DNA of 64,000 nt from JBEKHT01 sp049516595 (GCA_049516595.1 JBEKSY010000012.1:1-64000); one strand, 5' to 3'; counted from the stretch's first letter, positions 25,575-33,209 are shown. The notes: generated by a model from the letters alone, not told the origin. Program-made: numbers and translations.

Positions 25575-25603
25575 TTGCTCCGATCCGCCCGCTGTGGTAA
25601 GAT
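25575..25603 (+). promoter_or_regulatory. Promoter for rpmB
   Basis: The -35 is TTGCTC (25575-25580), the spacer is 17 bp and the -10 is TAAGAT (25598-25603). The predicted start site is about 35-40 bp before the rpmB ATG. Confidence 0.65.
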
Positions 25604-25647
25604 CGCCGGGATCAAGCCAAATAAGACGGAAATGGAAGGTTATGGCT

Positions 25648-25830
25648 ATGGCCAAGTGTGAGAACTGCGGGAAGACTCTATCGTTCGGCCACAATCGGAG
25701 CTTCTCGAACCGTGCAACCCGCCGCGCTTTTCGGCCGAACATACAAAAGGCGTCGATTTGGCAAGGAAAGCGTAAGCTGCAGAAAACCCTTTGCGCGAGA
25801 TGCCTGCGGACGTTGGTCAAGACGGCCTGA
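25648..25830 (+). CDS. rpmB: 50S ribosomal protein bL28
   Basis: A 60-residue basic large-subunit protein. It has CENCGK near the start and CARCLRTL near the end, so it is the zinc-binding (C+) form, and the central NRSFSNRATRRAFRPNIQKA segment is diagnostic. GGAAGG at 25634-25639 sits 8 nt before the ATG at 25648; an in-frame ATG at 25642 is too close to the ribosome site. It is monocistronic between its own promoter and a strong intrinsic terminator, and divergent from the asp23-fakA operon. Confidence 0.96.
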   Translation: MAKCENCGKTLSFGHNRSFSNRATRRAFRPNIQKASIWQGKRKLQKTLCARCLRTLVKTA

Positions 25831-25850
25831 AAGAAGGGGGCTTCTGCTGT

Positions 25851-25879
25851 GTCGGTGGTTGCGAAACCACCGACTTTTT
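25851..25879 (+). terminator. Intrinsic terminator of rpmB
   Basis: A 10-bp perfect stem GTCGGTGGTT (25851-25860) / AACCACCGAC (25865-25874) with a GCGA tetraloop is followed directly by TTTTT (25875-25879). It lies 20 bp after the rpmB stop. Confidence 0.93.
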
Positions 25880-26048
25880 CTTGTCGGCTTGGCATTCTCC
25901 TCGCAACCTCAACACTCGCGTAATCATACCTGCCCCCGAAGAAAAAGACAATAGCAGGCCAACCCATGCCTGGAGATACTGAGTCTCAGGGCTGGCGGGA
26001 GAGGTCCAAAAGGCCCGAGAGCTGCGAGCCAGAACCCGCGTGACCCGA

Positions 26049-27551
26049 ATGATGCCTGGGCGAGCAAGAATCGTTTTTGTGCTCTTGGCAGGAGCTGGAG
26101 CTATCCTGGCCTGCTCGCGCACAGGCGTGGCTTTGCCCATCCGGGCCCTCCCCACGACCATCAGCGGCGCGGGCACCGCTGGGCCAACGCCCTTTCTGCC
26201 TTTGGCTCTCACCCGCGGAACTCCTACGCCCGACGCCACCCGGCCTTATAAACAGCCGACCAAGGCCCCCAGCGTCTACACCGTCCAGCTGGGAGACACC
26301 CTCGGCTCCATTGCGCAGAAGTTCGGCGTGAGCCTGCAAGGTCTGGAGGCTCTCAACCCTCTCCCTGATCCCAGCCGCCTCGCCGTGGGGGAGCAAATCC
26401 AAATCCCGGTGCCCGAATCGGAAACCCCCGGCCCAAGCTTCAAGATCATTCCTGATTCGGAGGAAGTCTACGGACCCTCCACCCTTGGATTTGACGTGCT
26501 TGCATTCGTTCGATCCAAGGGGGGCTACCTGGCCTCCTATCGGGAGGTTGTGGATGGCCGCGACCAGTCCGGAGCGGAGATCGTCCTTCTGGTCGCCCAA
26601 GAGTATTCGGTCAACCCGCGCTTGCTGCTCTCGATCCTCGAGTATCAGAGCCGGTGGGTGACCGGCCCTGATCCCGGAGCCTTCCGGCGTGATTACCCGA
26701 TTGTCTACCTGCAGGGCAGAAGCGGGCTCTATCTTCAACTCACCTGGACTGCCAATGAGCTCAATCGAGGCTATTACATCTGGCGGGCGGGCGGCACGGA
26801 CTACTGGGATCTCGCCGATGGCCAAGTCGTTCGGGTCGGCCCCGGAATCAATCCGGGAACGGCGGCGGTGCAGCATTTCTTCGGTCTCATTTCCTCCAGG
26901 GCGGACTGGGAAACCGCCGTATTGCCCACCGGCCTATTCGCAACCTATGAGGATCTCTTCGGCTATCCCTTCGATTGGGCCCTTGACCCGCTGGTCCCAG
27001 CCAATTTGAAGCAGCCCGTCCTTCACCTGCCGTTTCAACGGGGTGTAACATGGTACTTCACGGGGGGGCCTCACGCGGCTTGGGACGAGGGGTCGGCCTG
27101 GGCGGCGCTGGACTTCGCGCCTTCGGACAACCCCCTGGGATGCACCCCCTCCGCCTCCTGGGAGGTGGCTGCGGCTCCTGGATTGATCGTTCGAAGTGAC
27201 GGAGGAGCGGTGATCCTCGACCTTGATGGCGATGGTTCCGAGCAGACCGGGTGGGTCCTTCTCTACATGCACGTTGCCACGCAAGATCGGATCGCCGCCG
27301 GAACCCGGGTCAAGACGGGCGACTTGATCGGGCATCCCTCTTGCGAGGGTGGAATCTCGACCGGGACCCATCTGCATTTCGCCCGGAAGTTCAACGGTGA
27401 GTGGATCTCGGCCGACGGACCCATCCCTTTCAACCTAGATGGGTGGGTTTCGAGTGGGACAGGTCAGGAATACGACGGGGACTTGTCTCGGGGCGGCACA
27501 ACCCTGGAAGCGTGCGACTGCCGGGGCGAGGACAATGCGATCACGCCCTAG
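26049..27551 (+). CDS. Lipoprotein with LysM, SLT-like and M23A peptidase domains (copy 1)
   Basis: A 500-residue predicted lipoprotein: a signal peptide ends in the lipobox ILAC with Cys22, followed by a Thr/Pro linker. LysM spans about residues 77-121 (YTVQLGDTLGSIAQKFGV) and binds glycan. The middle domain (about 130-320) contains SVNPRLLLSILEYQSRWVT, like the catalytic-helix region of SLT/goose lysozymes but without Glu at the expected place. The C-terminal M23A-like domain has GGPH, then Asp 13 residues later in ALDF, LLYMH, and THLHFARK, the ligand and catalytic pattern of LasA/beta-lytic endopeptidases. It also holds an LDLDGDG loop and paired Cys (GCTPS, SCEGG). It probably cleaves peptidoglycan cross-bridges at the cell surface. 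First of three paralogues; ATG 26049 or 26052. Confidence 0.85.
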   Translation: MMPGRARIVFVLLAGAGAILACSRTGVALPIRALPTTISGAGTAGPTPFLPLALTRGTPTPDATRPYKQPTKAPSVYTVQLGDTLGSIAQKFGVSLQGLEALNPLPDPSRLAVGEQIQIPVPESETPGPSFKIIPDSEEVYGPSTLGFDVLAFVRSKGGYLASYREVVDGRDQSGAEIVLLVAQEYSVNPRLLLSILEYQSRWVTGPDPGAFRRDYPIVYLQGRSGLYLQLTWTANELNRGYYIWRAGGTDYWDLADGQVVRVGPGINPGTAAVQHFFGLISSRADWETAVLPTGLFATYEDLFGYPFDWALDPLVPANLKQPVLHLPFQRGVTWYFTGGPHAAWDEGSAWAALDFAPSDNPLGCTPSASWEVAAAPGLIVRSDGGAVILDLDGDGSEQTGWVLLYMHVATQDRIAAGTRVKTGDLIGHPSCEGGISTGTHLHFARKFNGEWISADGPIPFNLDGWVSSGTGQEYDGDLSRGGTTLEACDCRGEDNAITP

Positions 27552-27560
27552 GAGGGGCTC

Positions 27561-29156
27561 TTGCACTTGAAGTCCAGATCCGCGAGGCGTCCCCACGGAC
27601 GTGGGCGCCTCGGTCTGGTAGCGCTCACATTGGCTGCGGCGGCTTTGGCGTGCTCTCGCGAAGGAGTCGTCTTGCCGGGGGCAGGGACCCCGCTCCCAAC
27701 CGTTTTGCTGGATCTGGCCGCGCCCACTGCAACCATTCCCCTGCCGCCCCCTAGTGCGACCGCCACGCGGGTTGATTCAACCCAGACTCCCATTCCGGTC
27801 TGGACGCTTCCCCCCCTGGCCAGTCCGACCTTCCCCGCCACCGCGACCGTCCTGGCGACGTCGAGCCGACCTTTGCTCTACGTCGCGCAAGCCGGGGACA
27901 CACTCTGGACTGTAGCGATACGCTTTGGGGTCACGCCACAAGATATTCAGGCCTTTGCCGGGGGCCTTCCCGATCAGGGTCTTCTCAATCCGGGACAGCA
28001 GCTGATCATCCCATCGCGCCTGGGGACCACTACCCCGGCGGAGCACCTCGTCCCAGACAGCGAAATGGTTTACTCCCCGGCGGCCGCCGCCTTCGATCCG
28101 TCGGCCTTCTCGCGTGGCATGGGCGGATATCTTGCCAATTACCAAGACCCCAGCGGAGACCTCGGGAGCGGACCGTCGATCCTCAAGGATCTTGCCCTGG
28201 ACAACTCGATCAATCCCAAAATCCTGCTGACGCTAATGGAACAAGGGAGCGGCTGGGTGACCCAACCCTCGCCCTCCCCAGCCCTCCTGGAATATCCGTT
28301 GGGCATCCTCGACCCAAACCTGAAGGGGCTGGTCTCTCAGCTCGTGGAGGCCACCAACCGCCTAAGCATCGGCTACTATGGCTGGAGGGATGCTAGCCTG
28401 CTTGAACTTAAGTTTGGGGATGGGACTTCCTTGCGATTGGCACCCAGCCTGAATGCCGGCTCGGTGGCGCTCCAGTATTACTTTTCGCTGGAGGCCGCTG
28501 ACCAGGCCAGTTGGCAGCGCGATCTGCAGCAATTCCTGGCCACCTACGAGAAGCTCTTCGGGGACCCTTTCGCGAATGTAGATCGGTTCGAACCGCTCTA
28601 CTACCCAGACCTGAGGCAACCGACCCTGGAGTTGCCCTTCCTCCCCGGACAACGGTGGGCCCTGACGGGAGGTCCACATGGTGCCTGGGAACATGAGGGT
28701 GCCCAGGCGGCGCTTGATTTCGCTCCACCCGCGGTCGTTTCGGGCTGCACCCCATCAATCCTGTGGGCGACGGCGGTTGCCCCTGGGCTCGTTGTGAGAA
28801 GTGGGGGTGGGGTCGTGGTCCTGGATCTCGACGGAGACGGCCAGGAGGAGACAGGCTGGGACATCCTTTATCTTCACATCGCGAGCCAGGGCCGGGTGCC
28901 GGTCGGCACCCGGGTGGAGACCGGCGATGTCCTGGGTCACCCTTCTTGCGAAGGAGGAATTGCAACAGGTACCCACGTCCACATCGCACGCAAGTTTAAC
29001 GGCGAGTGGATTGTGGCCGCCGGTCCGCTCCCTTTTGATCTCAGCGGCTGGGTGGCTCAGGGCGGGAACGCCTCCTATGAGGGGTCCCTCCAGCGGGGGA
29101 GCGACAGGGCGGTGGCATGTGCTTGCGCCTCTTTCCAGACTCTGGTCTGGCGGTGA
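27561..29156 (+). CDS. Lipoprotein with LysM, SLT-like and M23A peptidase domains (copy 2)
   Basis: A 531-residue paralogue of the preceding gene, 9 bp downstream. It starts with TTG at 27561, supported by AGGAGG at 27550-27555. The signal peptide ends in LALAC-type lipobox ALAC with Cys31, followed by a Thr/Pro linker of about 55 residues. LysM reads YVAQAGDTLWTVAIRFGV. The middle domain has SINPKILLTLMEQGSGWVT, again lacking the catalytic Glu. The peptidase domain keeps GGPH, Asp 13 residues on in ALDF, ILYLH, and THVHIARK, plus the LDLDGDG loop and both Cys segments. All predicted zinc ligands are present, so it should be active. Close spacing to its neighbours indicates one transcript. 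Confidence 0.85.
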   Translation: MHLKSRSARRPHGRGRLGLVALTLAAAALACSREGVVLPGAGTPLPTVLLDLAAPTATIPLPPPSATATRVDSTQTPIPVWTLPPLASPTFPATATVLATSSRPLLYVAQAGDTLWTVAIRFGVTPQDIQAFAGGLPDQGLLNPGQQLIIPSRLGTTTPAEHLVPDSEMVYSPAAAAFDPSAFSRGMGGYLANYQDPSGDLGSGPSILKDLALDNSINPKILLTLMEQGSGWVTQPSPSPALLEYPLGILDPNLKGLVSQLVEATNRLSIGYYGWRDASLLELKFGDGTSLRLAPSLNAGSVALQYYFSLEAADQASWQRDLQQFLATYEKLFGDPFANVDRFEPLYYPDLRQPTLELPFLPGQRWALTGGPHGAWEHEGAQAALDFAPPAVVSGCTPSILWATAVAPGLVVRSGGGVVVLDLDGDGQEETGWDILYLHIASQGRVPVGTRVETGDVLGHPSCEGGIATGTHVHIARKFNGEWIVAAGPLPFDLSGWVAQGGNASYEGSLQRGSDRAVACACASFQTLVWR

Positions 29157-29174
29157 GAGCCAATTCGGGCTGAC

Positions 29175-30653
29175 ATGAAAGCTAGGTATGGGAATCTCCT
29201 CATCGCGTTAACCCTCCTGGGTCTGGCCGCCTGCCTGCCCCAACCCTTGCTGGAACAGCCCGCACCCACACAGCCAGCGATGTCGGTTCCGGGGAATCCG
29301 AGCAGCGACCTGCCCACACCACTGCCGCAACGCTTGCCCATCGTGCCCGGGCAGATCATGGACTATCAGGCCCAGTCAGGTGACACGGTCCCGGCGGTGG
29401 CCGCCCATTTCAACACCACGGTGGATGCGATCCGGGCGGCGAATCCGTGGTTGCCTCGGGATGCCACGACCCTCGGCCCCGGAAACGCCCTACGAGTCCC
29501 GGCCTACTTCGCTCCCTTCACCGGAACCTCATTCAAGATCCTTCCGGATAGCGAGGTGGTCAACAGCCCGGGCTTGGTGGGAATCAACCTCCAGGCGGTC
29601 GTGGAAGAAAAGTCCGGCTACCTTTCTTTTTACCATGCTTATGCCTTCGATTCGAGCCGGCCAGGATGGGACATCGTTCAGGTTGTTGCCCAGACCTACT
29701 CCCTCAGCCCGCGACTCTTGCTGGCCCTGCTGCAGTTCCGATCAGGGTGGCTGACCAATCCCTCCCCGACCCGAGAAGAAATCGACTATCCTCTCGGTTT
29801 CCACGATCCGGTTTGGAAGGGGCTGGCCCAGCAACTCACCTGGGCGGCCGAGCAGTTGAACAATGGCTACTACGGTTGGCGGATTGGCAGCTTGACCCAG
29901 ATTCAGCTCGCGGACGGCAGAGTGACGCGCCCCGACCCGTACCAAAACGCCGGAACGGTTGCCGTGCAGTACTTGCTGGCCCAGTATTTCCGCCAGGATC
30001 AATTTGATCAAGCGGTTGGGCCTCAAGGGTTTGTTCAAACTTACCGGTCTCTTTTCGGCGATCCCTTTTCCAAGGCCGTTACCTTGATGAGTGGGAACCT
30101 GCGGCAACCGAAACTCTCGCTGCCCTTTGAGCCCGGTCACGTTTGGGCTTTCACCGGCGCACCGCATCCCGCATGGGGCGACTCCCTGCCTTGGGGTGCG
30201 CTGGACTTTGCGCCGCCCTCAACGATCAAGGGCTGTGCGGATAGCATGGAGTGGGTTGTGGCCCCGGCCGACGGGGTCGTGGCTCGAAGTGAGCCCGCGA
30301 CGGTAATCCTCGACCTGGATGGGAACGGAGATGAGCGAACGGGTTGGGTCGTCTTGTTCTACCACATTGCAGACCAGGATCGCGTCCCACAAGGAACAGT
30401 CCTCAAACAAGGGGACCGGCTCGGTCATCCTTCCTGCGAGGGAGGGCGAGCCACTGGCGATAATGTGCATATGGCGCGCCGATACAACGGGGAATGGATT
30501 CCTGCCTCAGGCCCCTTGGCCTTTGACCTGAGCGATTGGGTGGCAGCCAGTGGGGGCAGTCCCTATGTTGGCACCCTAACAAGAGGCCTGGACACCATGT
30601 CGGCCTGCAGTTGCACCGTCTACTCCAACGAACTCGCCTTGCCCGGCCCTTGA
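29175..30653 (+). CDS. Lipoprotein with degenerate LysM, SLT-like and altered M23A domain (copy 3)
   Basis: A 492-residue third paralogue, 18 bp after copy 2. The lipobox is LGLAAC with Cys20. The LysM module (YQAQSGDTVPAVAAHFNTT) is weaker than in copies 1 and 2. The middle domain has SLSPRLLLALLQFRSGWLT. The M23A domain keeps the first zinc His (GAPH), Asp 13 residues later in ALDF, VLFYH and the LDLDGNG loop. The final motif reads DNVHMARR instead of THxHxARK: the His that stabilises the transition state is Asn while the last zinc ligand His remains. It may bind zinc and substrate with reduced or no cleavage, perhaps acting as a regulator of its siblings. That last point is inference. Confidence 0.82.
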   Translation: MKARYGNLLIALTLLGLAACLPQPLLEQPAPTQPAMSVPGNPSSDLPTPLPQRLPIVPGQIMDYQAQSGDTVPAVAAHFNTTVDAIRAANPWLPRDATTLGPGNALRVPAYFAPFTGTSFKILPDSEVVNSPGLVGINLQAVVEEKSGYLSFYHAYAFDSSRPGWDIVQVVAQTYSLSPRLLLALLQFRSGWLTNPSPTREEIDYPLGFHDPVWKGLAQQLTWAAEQLNNGYYGWRIGSLTQIQLADGRVTRPDPYQNAGTVAVQYLLAQYFRQDQFDQAVGPQGFVQTYRSLFGDPFSKAVTLMSGNLRQPKLSLPFEPGHVWAFTGAPHPAWGDSLPWGALDFAPPSTIKGCADSMEWVVAPADGVVARSEPATVILDLDGNGDERTGWVVLFYHIADQDRVPQGTVLKQGDRLGHPSCEGGRATGDNVHMARRYNGEWIPASGPLAFDLSDWVAASGGSPYVGTLTRGLDTMSACSCTVYSNELALPGP

Positions 30654-30885
30654 TGACCTCGGCTACGACCATCAGGCCGTGCGCGATCGAGGGCGGGGGC
30701 GGATCTGGTTCAAGTGCGGCCTGACGACCACTTGCCTGTTGGTCCCGGAAGGCATTGGCCAAGGATCGCATCAGCGCCCTCGGGGCATCCCACCCCCAAT
30801 CCTGGCCGGAATCCAGCGATAGGGCGGAGCGACCGGTCTGGCCCTGCCCATCCTGCAGCTCGACCTCCTCGCCGGCAAGTGTCAT
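30403..30885 (-). CDS. Possible small gene antisense to the end of lipoprotein copy 3
   Basis: A minus-strand frame of 160 codons. The first 70 or so (from the ATG at 30885, TLAGEEVELQDGQGQTGRS, then WDAPRALMRSLANAFRDQQ) read like a real protein, with G or C at most third positions. From about 30650 the frame runs antisense through the lipoprotein gene and its composition becomes Cys/Arg-rich, which argues against coding there. Either a short real gene has lost its stop or frame, or this is chance. I do not recognise a family. Confidence 0.28.
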   Translation of the reverse strand: MTLAGEEVELQDGQGQTGRSALSLDSGQDWGWDAPRALMRSLANAFRDQQASGRQAALEPDPPPPSIAHGLMVVAEVIKGRARRVRWSRRCNCRPTWCPGLLLGCQHRDCPHWLPPNRSGQRPRGLRQESIPRCIGAPYAHYRQWLALPRRKDDRAGPLV

Positions 30886-30960
30886 TGTCCGGAACCTTGC
30901 AGATGCCTCCAGTCAGGCCCGGAAACTCGGGCCAGGGCACCCTTGGCCTCCATCTCGGCC

Positions 30961-30989
30961 TTGACTGGTTTTGAGCCTGCCATTAGACT
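30961..30989 (+). promoter_or_regulatory. Promoter for rnpB
   Basis: The -35 is TTGACT (30961-30966), the spacer is 17 bp and the -10 is TAGACT (30984-30989). The expected start site is within a few bases of the P1 helix 5' strand at 31001. Confidence 0.7.
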
Positions 30990-31000
30990 CAGCTCGGGGT

Positions 31001-31479
31001 CCCAAGTTGGCCGGGCGATCGCGTCGTGCCGGGGTGGAGCGCTGAGCGCTTGCCCTGGTGCGCCGAGGAAAGTCCGCGCTCCAGAGAGCCAGACGCCGGG
31101 TAACGCCCGGGGTGGGGTGACCTGCCGGAAGAGGGCCACAGAGAAGATGATTGCCACGGAGCTCTCGGGCCCTGTGGCGAGGGTGAAAGGGTGGTGTAAG
31201 AGACCACCGGCGTCGGCAGCAATGTCGACGGCCAGGCAACCCCCGTCTGGAGCAAGGCCAAACAGAGGCGAATCCCAGTGGGTTAGCACCCAATGGGTGC
31301 GGGCTGACTCGGCCCGCCAAGCCTCGGGTAGGCTGCTTGAGCCACACGGCAACGTGTCGGTCGAGATGGATGATCGCCGCCGGCCTTGGAGAAGGACGAA
31401 GCCGCAAGGCGTAAACTGCTCTGGAGGGTCGTCCCTTCCAGAAGGCCGGCACAGAACGCGGCTTACAGGTCAACTTGGG
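31001..31479 (+). ncRNA. rnpB: RNase P RNA (bacterial type A-like)
   Basis: This is the catalytic RNA that matures tRNA 5' ends. Conserved landmarks in order are GAGGAAAGTCCGCGCTCC near 31061 (CRI, 5' strand of P4), GAGGGTGAAAGGGTGGTGTAAGAGACCACC near 31180-31208, AGCAAGGCCAAACAG near 31252, and ACAGAACGCGGCTTACAGG near 31451-31469 (3' strand of P4). The ends pair as P1: CCCAAGTTG at 31001-31009 with CAACTTGGG at 31471-31479. The length of about 479 nt is slightly above the usual 350-450. It has its own promoter and lies upstream of mraZ. RnpM, a proposed RNase P modulator, is encoded near 11.8 kb. Confidence 0.95.
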
Positions 31480-31590
31480 TGCCCCCACCTGAGAACCGCC
31501 GCAAACCCCCTCGGAACCCCGCTAGCCAGCGTCTCCCACCCGCAACGGGCCTAGTTTCCTGACGTATGCCTTAAAACTTTCTGTTGCCAC

Positions 31591-31619
31591 TTGTCCCAGT
31601 GGGGCAAATTGCATATACT
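31591..31619 (+). promoter_or_regulatory. Promoter of the mraZ/dcw cluster
   Basis: The -35 is TTGTCC (31591-31596), the spacer is 17 bp and the -10 is TATACT (31614-31619). The MraZ operator begins two bases after the -10, so bound MraZ would cover the start site. Confidence 0.8.
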
Positions 31620-31620
31620 G

Positions 31621-31660
31621 TGGGCACAAGTGGGAGAAAGTGGAATGGAGTGGGCTGGGC
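31621..31660 (+). promoter_or_regulatory. MraZ operator, phased TGGGN repeats
   Basis: Pentamers TGGGC (31621), TGGGA (31631), TGGAA (31641) and TGGGC (31651) are spaced exactly 10 bp apart by 5-nt spacers; TGGAG (31646) and TGGGC (31656) fall in the half steps. This matches the known MraZ box, three or four TGGGN repeats with 5-nt spacers, one per helical turn. It indicates MraZ autoregulation of the cluster. Confidence 0.85.
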
Positions 31661-31707
31661 GCCGGGAAACCCCCGGCGTCCCACGCTTAATGAGGAGGGG
31701 CGAACAG

Positions 31708-32154
31708 ATGTTCTTGGGAGAGTTTGAGCATGCTCTGGACGACAAGGGCAGGCTCACGATCCCGGCCAAACTCCGGGCGGGGTTTGCTGCTGGAGCGGTG
31801 GTGACGCGGGGATTCGAGCCTTGCCTCGTGGTCTATCCGGTCGAGACCTTCCGCCTTCTGGAGCAGAAGGCCCACGGGCTGACCCCCACGGACCCTTCCC
31901 ACCGAGCGATCTTCCGACTGCTCTTCGGCGGCGCAGCCGACGTGGTCCTTGACTCCGTCGGTCGTGTCCTGATTCCCCCGTACCTGCGAACCTATGCAGC
32001 TCTTGCAACCCAGGTGGTCGTGGTCGGAGCGGGGCAGTACATCGAAGTCTGGGATGCGGGCAAGTGGAGTGAACAGCTGGCCACGCTCAATGATGCCGAG
32101 TCCAACTCGCGACGCTTTGTCTCATTGGATCTGGCGACCGGTGGGATCCCGTGA
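31708..32154 (+). CDS. mraZ: Transcriptional regulator MraZ
   Basis: MraZ is a ring-forming AbrB-like DNA-binding protein that binds TGGGN repeats and controls the dcw cluster. The 148-residue protein starts MFLGEFEHALDDKGRLTIPAKLR, the first of its two conserved DxKGR-type modules. The second module reads DVVLDSVGRVLIPPYLR, with Ser where Lys or Gln is usual. GAGGAGG at 31692-31698 lies about 9 nt before the ATG at 31708. Phased operator repeats sit directly upstream. A perfect 10-bp hairpin begins 8 bases after its stop codon. Confidence 0.96.
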   Translation: MFLGEFEHALDDKGRLTIPAKLRAGFAAGAVVTRGFEPCLVVYPVETFRLLEQKAHGLTPTDPSHRAIFRLLFGGAADVVLDSVGRVLIPPYLRTYAALATQVVVVGAGQYIEVWDAGKWSEQLATLNDAESNSRRFVSLDLATGGIP

Positions 32155-32162
32155 GTGAAGAT

Positions 32163-32187
32163 GCCCTCCGCCTTTCAGGCGGAGGGC
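32163..32187 (+). promoter_or_regulatory. Hairpin burying the probable rsmH ribosome-binding site
   Basis: GCCCTCCGCC (32163-32172) and GGCGGAGGGC (32178-32187) form a perfect 10-bp stem with a TTTCA loop. The 3' arm contains GGAGGG, the best-placed Shine-Dalgarno for the rsmH ATG at 32196. Ribosomes finishing mraZ at 32154 would reach into the stem and could open it, coupling rsmH translation to mraZ. Confidence 0.6.
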
Positions 32188-32195
32188 AAGCCGAG

Positions 32196-33209
32196 ATGGA
32201 AGGGGGCGGGCGCCTCAGGGCGCACGACCCGGTACTTTACCAAGAGGTGCTCGAGTGGCTGGACCCTCAGGGGGGAGGACGGTACATCGACGCGACGATC
32301 GGGGGCGGGGGCCATGCCTGGGGAATCCTCGATCGATCGTCTCCGAGCGGGCTGCTCCTGGGGATCGATCGAGACCCGGAGGCCCTGGAGTTCGCGGGCC
32401 AGCATCTGGCCCCGTTTTCCGATCGGATCATTTTGCGCCACGAGAGCTTTCGTTTCCTGGAGAGGTTGCTGAAGGAACTGAAGTGGGGGCAGGTGGACGG
32501 AGTCTTGCTCGATCTGGGCCTCTCGTCCCTCCAACTGGGCGAGGCAATTCGCGGCTTCTCTTTTCGGGAGGATGGACCGCTGGACATGCGATTTGATCCG
32601 GGGGGCAAAATGACCGCCGGGGAGTTGGTCAACACCCTTACGGAGGAGGAGCTCGCAAGGCTCCTTTTCGTGTATGGCGAGGAGAAACTGAGTCGCACCA
32701 TCGCCCGGGCGATTGCGCGTGCCCGACCGCTCCGTTCAACCGTAGAGTTGGCCGAGGTGATTGAACATTGCGTCATCCAGAGGCTGGGAGGTCGAAGAGA
32801 GCACTGGAGGATCCATCCCGCAACGCGGACATTCCAAGCGCTGCGTATCGCGGTGAATGATGAACTGCAGGCTCTCGAGGAGGCGCTTCCCCAGGTGGGG
32901 AATGTGCTGCGGCCGGGAGGCCGGCTCGCGGTAATCTCCTTCCATTCCCTGGAGGACCGGATCGTGAAGCAGTTCTTGCGGCGGAACTCGACGCGTTTCG
33001 ACCGGAGGGGGGACCCAATAGCTGCTCCCGTAGGCGAAGAGCCCGGGTTCCAGTTCGAACCCACTCACAAGCCGATTCGTCCTGGGGAGGCCGAACTGCG
33101 CGCCAACCCGCGCTCCCGGAGTGCCAGACTGCGCGTGGCCCAGAAGGTCGATACGGGCTTGACATCCGTGAGGGAAACACTAGGACCGGCCGCGACCCGC
33201 CCAAGATGA
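32196..33209 (+). CDS. rsmH: 16S rRNA (cytosine(1402)-N4)-methyltransferase
   Basis: RsmH (MraW) methylates N4 of C1402 in the 16S rRNA P site using SAM. The protein has HDPVLYQEVLEWL near the start and the SAM motif DATIGGGGHAWGIL. GVLLDLGLSSLQL, FSFREDGPLDMRFDP, TFQALRIAVNDEL and VISFHSLEDRIVK follow, all diagnostic. I chose the ATG at 32196 (337 aa), with GGAGGG 9 nt upstream and a family-like N-terminus. A GTG at 32151 overlapping the mraZ stop (GTGA) would add 15 residues encoded by the hairpin. It is second in the dcw cluster and overlaps ftsL by 4 bp. Confidence 0.94.
   Translation: MEGGGRLRAHDPVLYQEVLEWLDPQGGGRYIDATIGGGGHAWGILDRSSPSGLLLGIDRDPEALEFAGQHLAPFSDRIILRHESFRFLERLLKELKWGQVDGVLLDLGLSSLQLGEAIRGFSFREDGPLDMRFDPGGKMTAGELVNTLTEEELARLLFVYGEEKLSRTIARAIARARPLRSTVELAEVIEHCVIQRLGGRREHWRIHPATRTFQALRIAVNDELQALEEALPQVGNVLRPGGRLAVISFHSLEDRIVKQFLRRNSTRFDRRGDPIAAPVGEEPGFQFEPTHKPIRPGEAELRANPRSRSARLRVAQKVDTGLTSVRETLGPAATRPR

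Noticed and set aside
31660..31680. Hairpin GCCGGG/CCCGGC in the mraZ leader
   Set aside because: No T-run follows and it lies before the ribosome site of a clearly expressed gene; not called a terminator.
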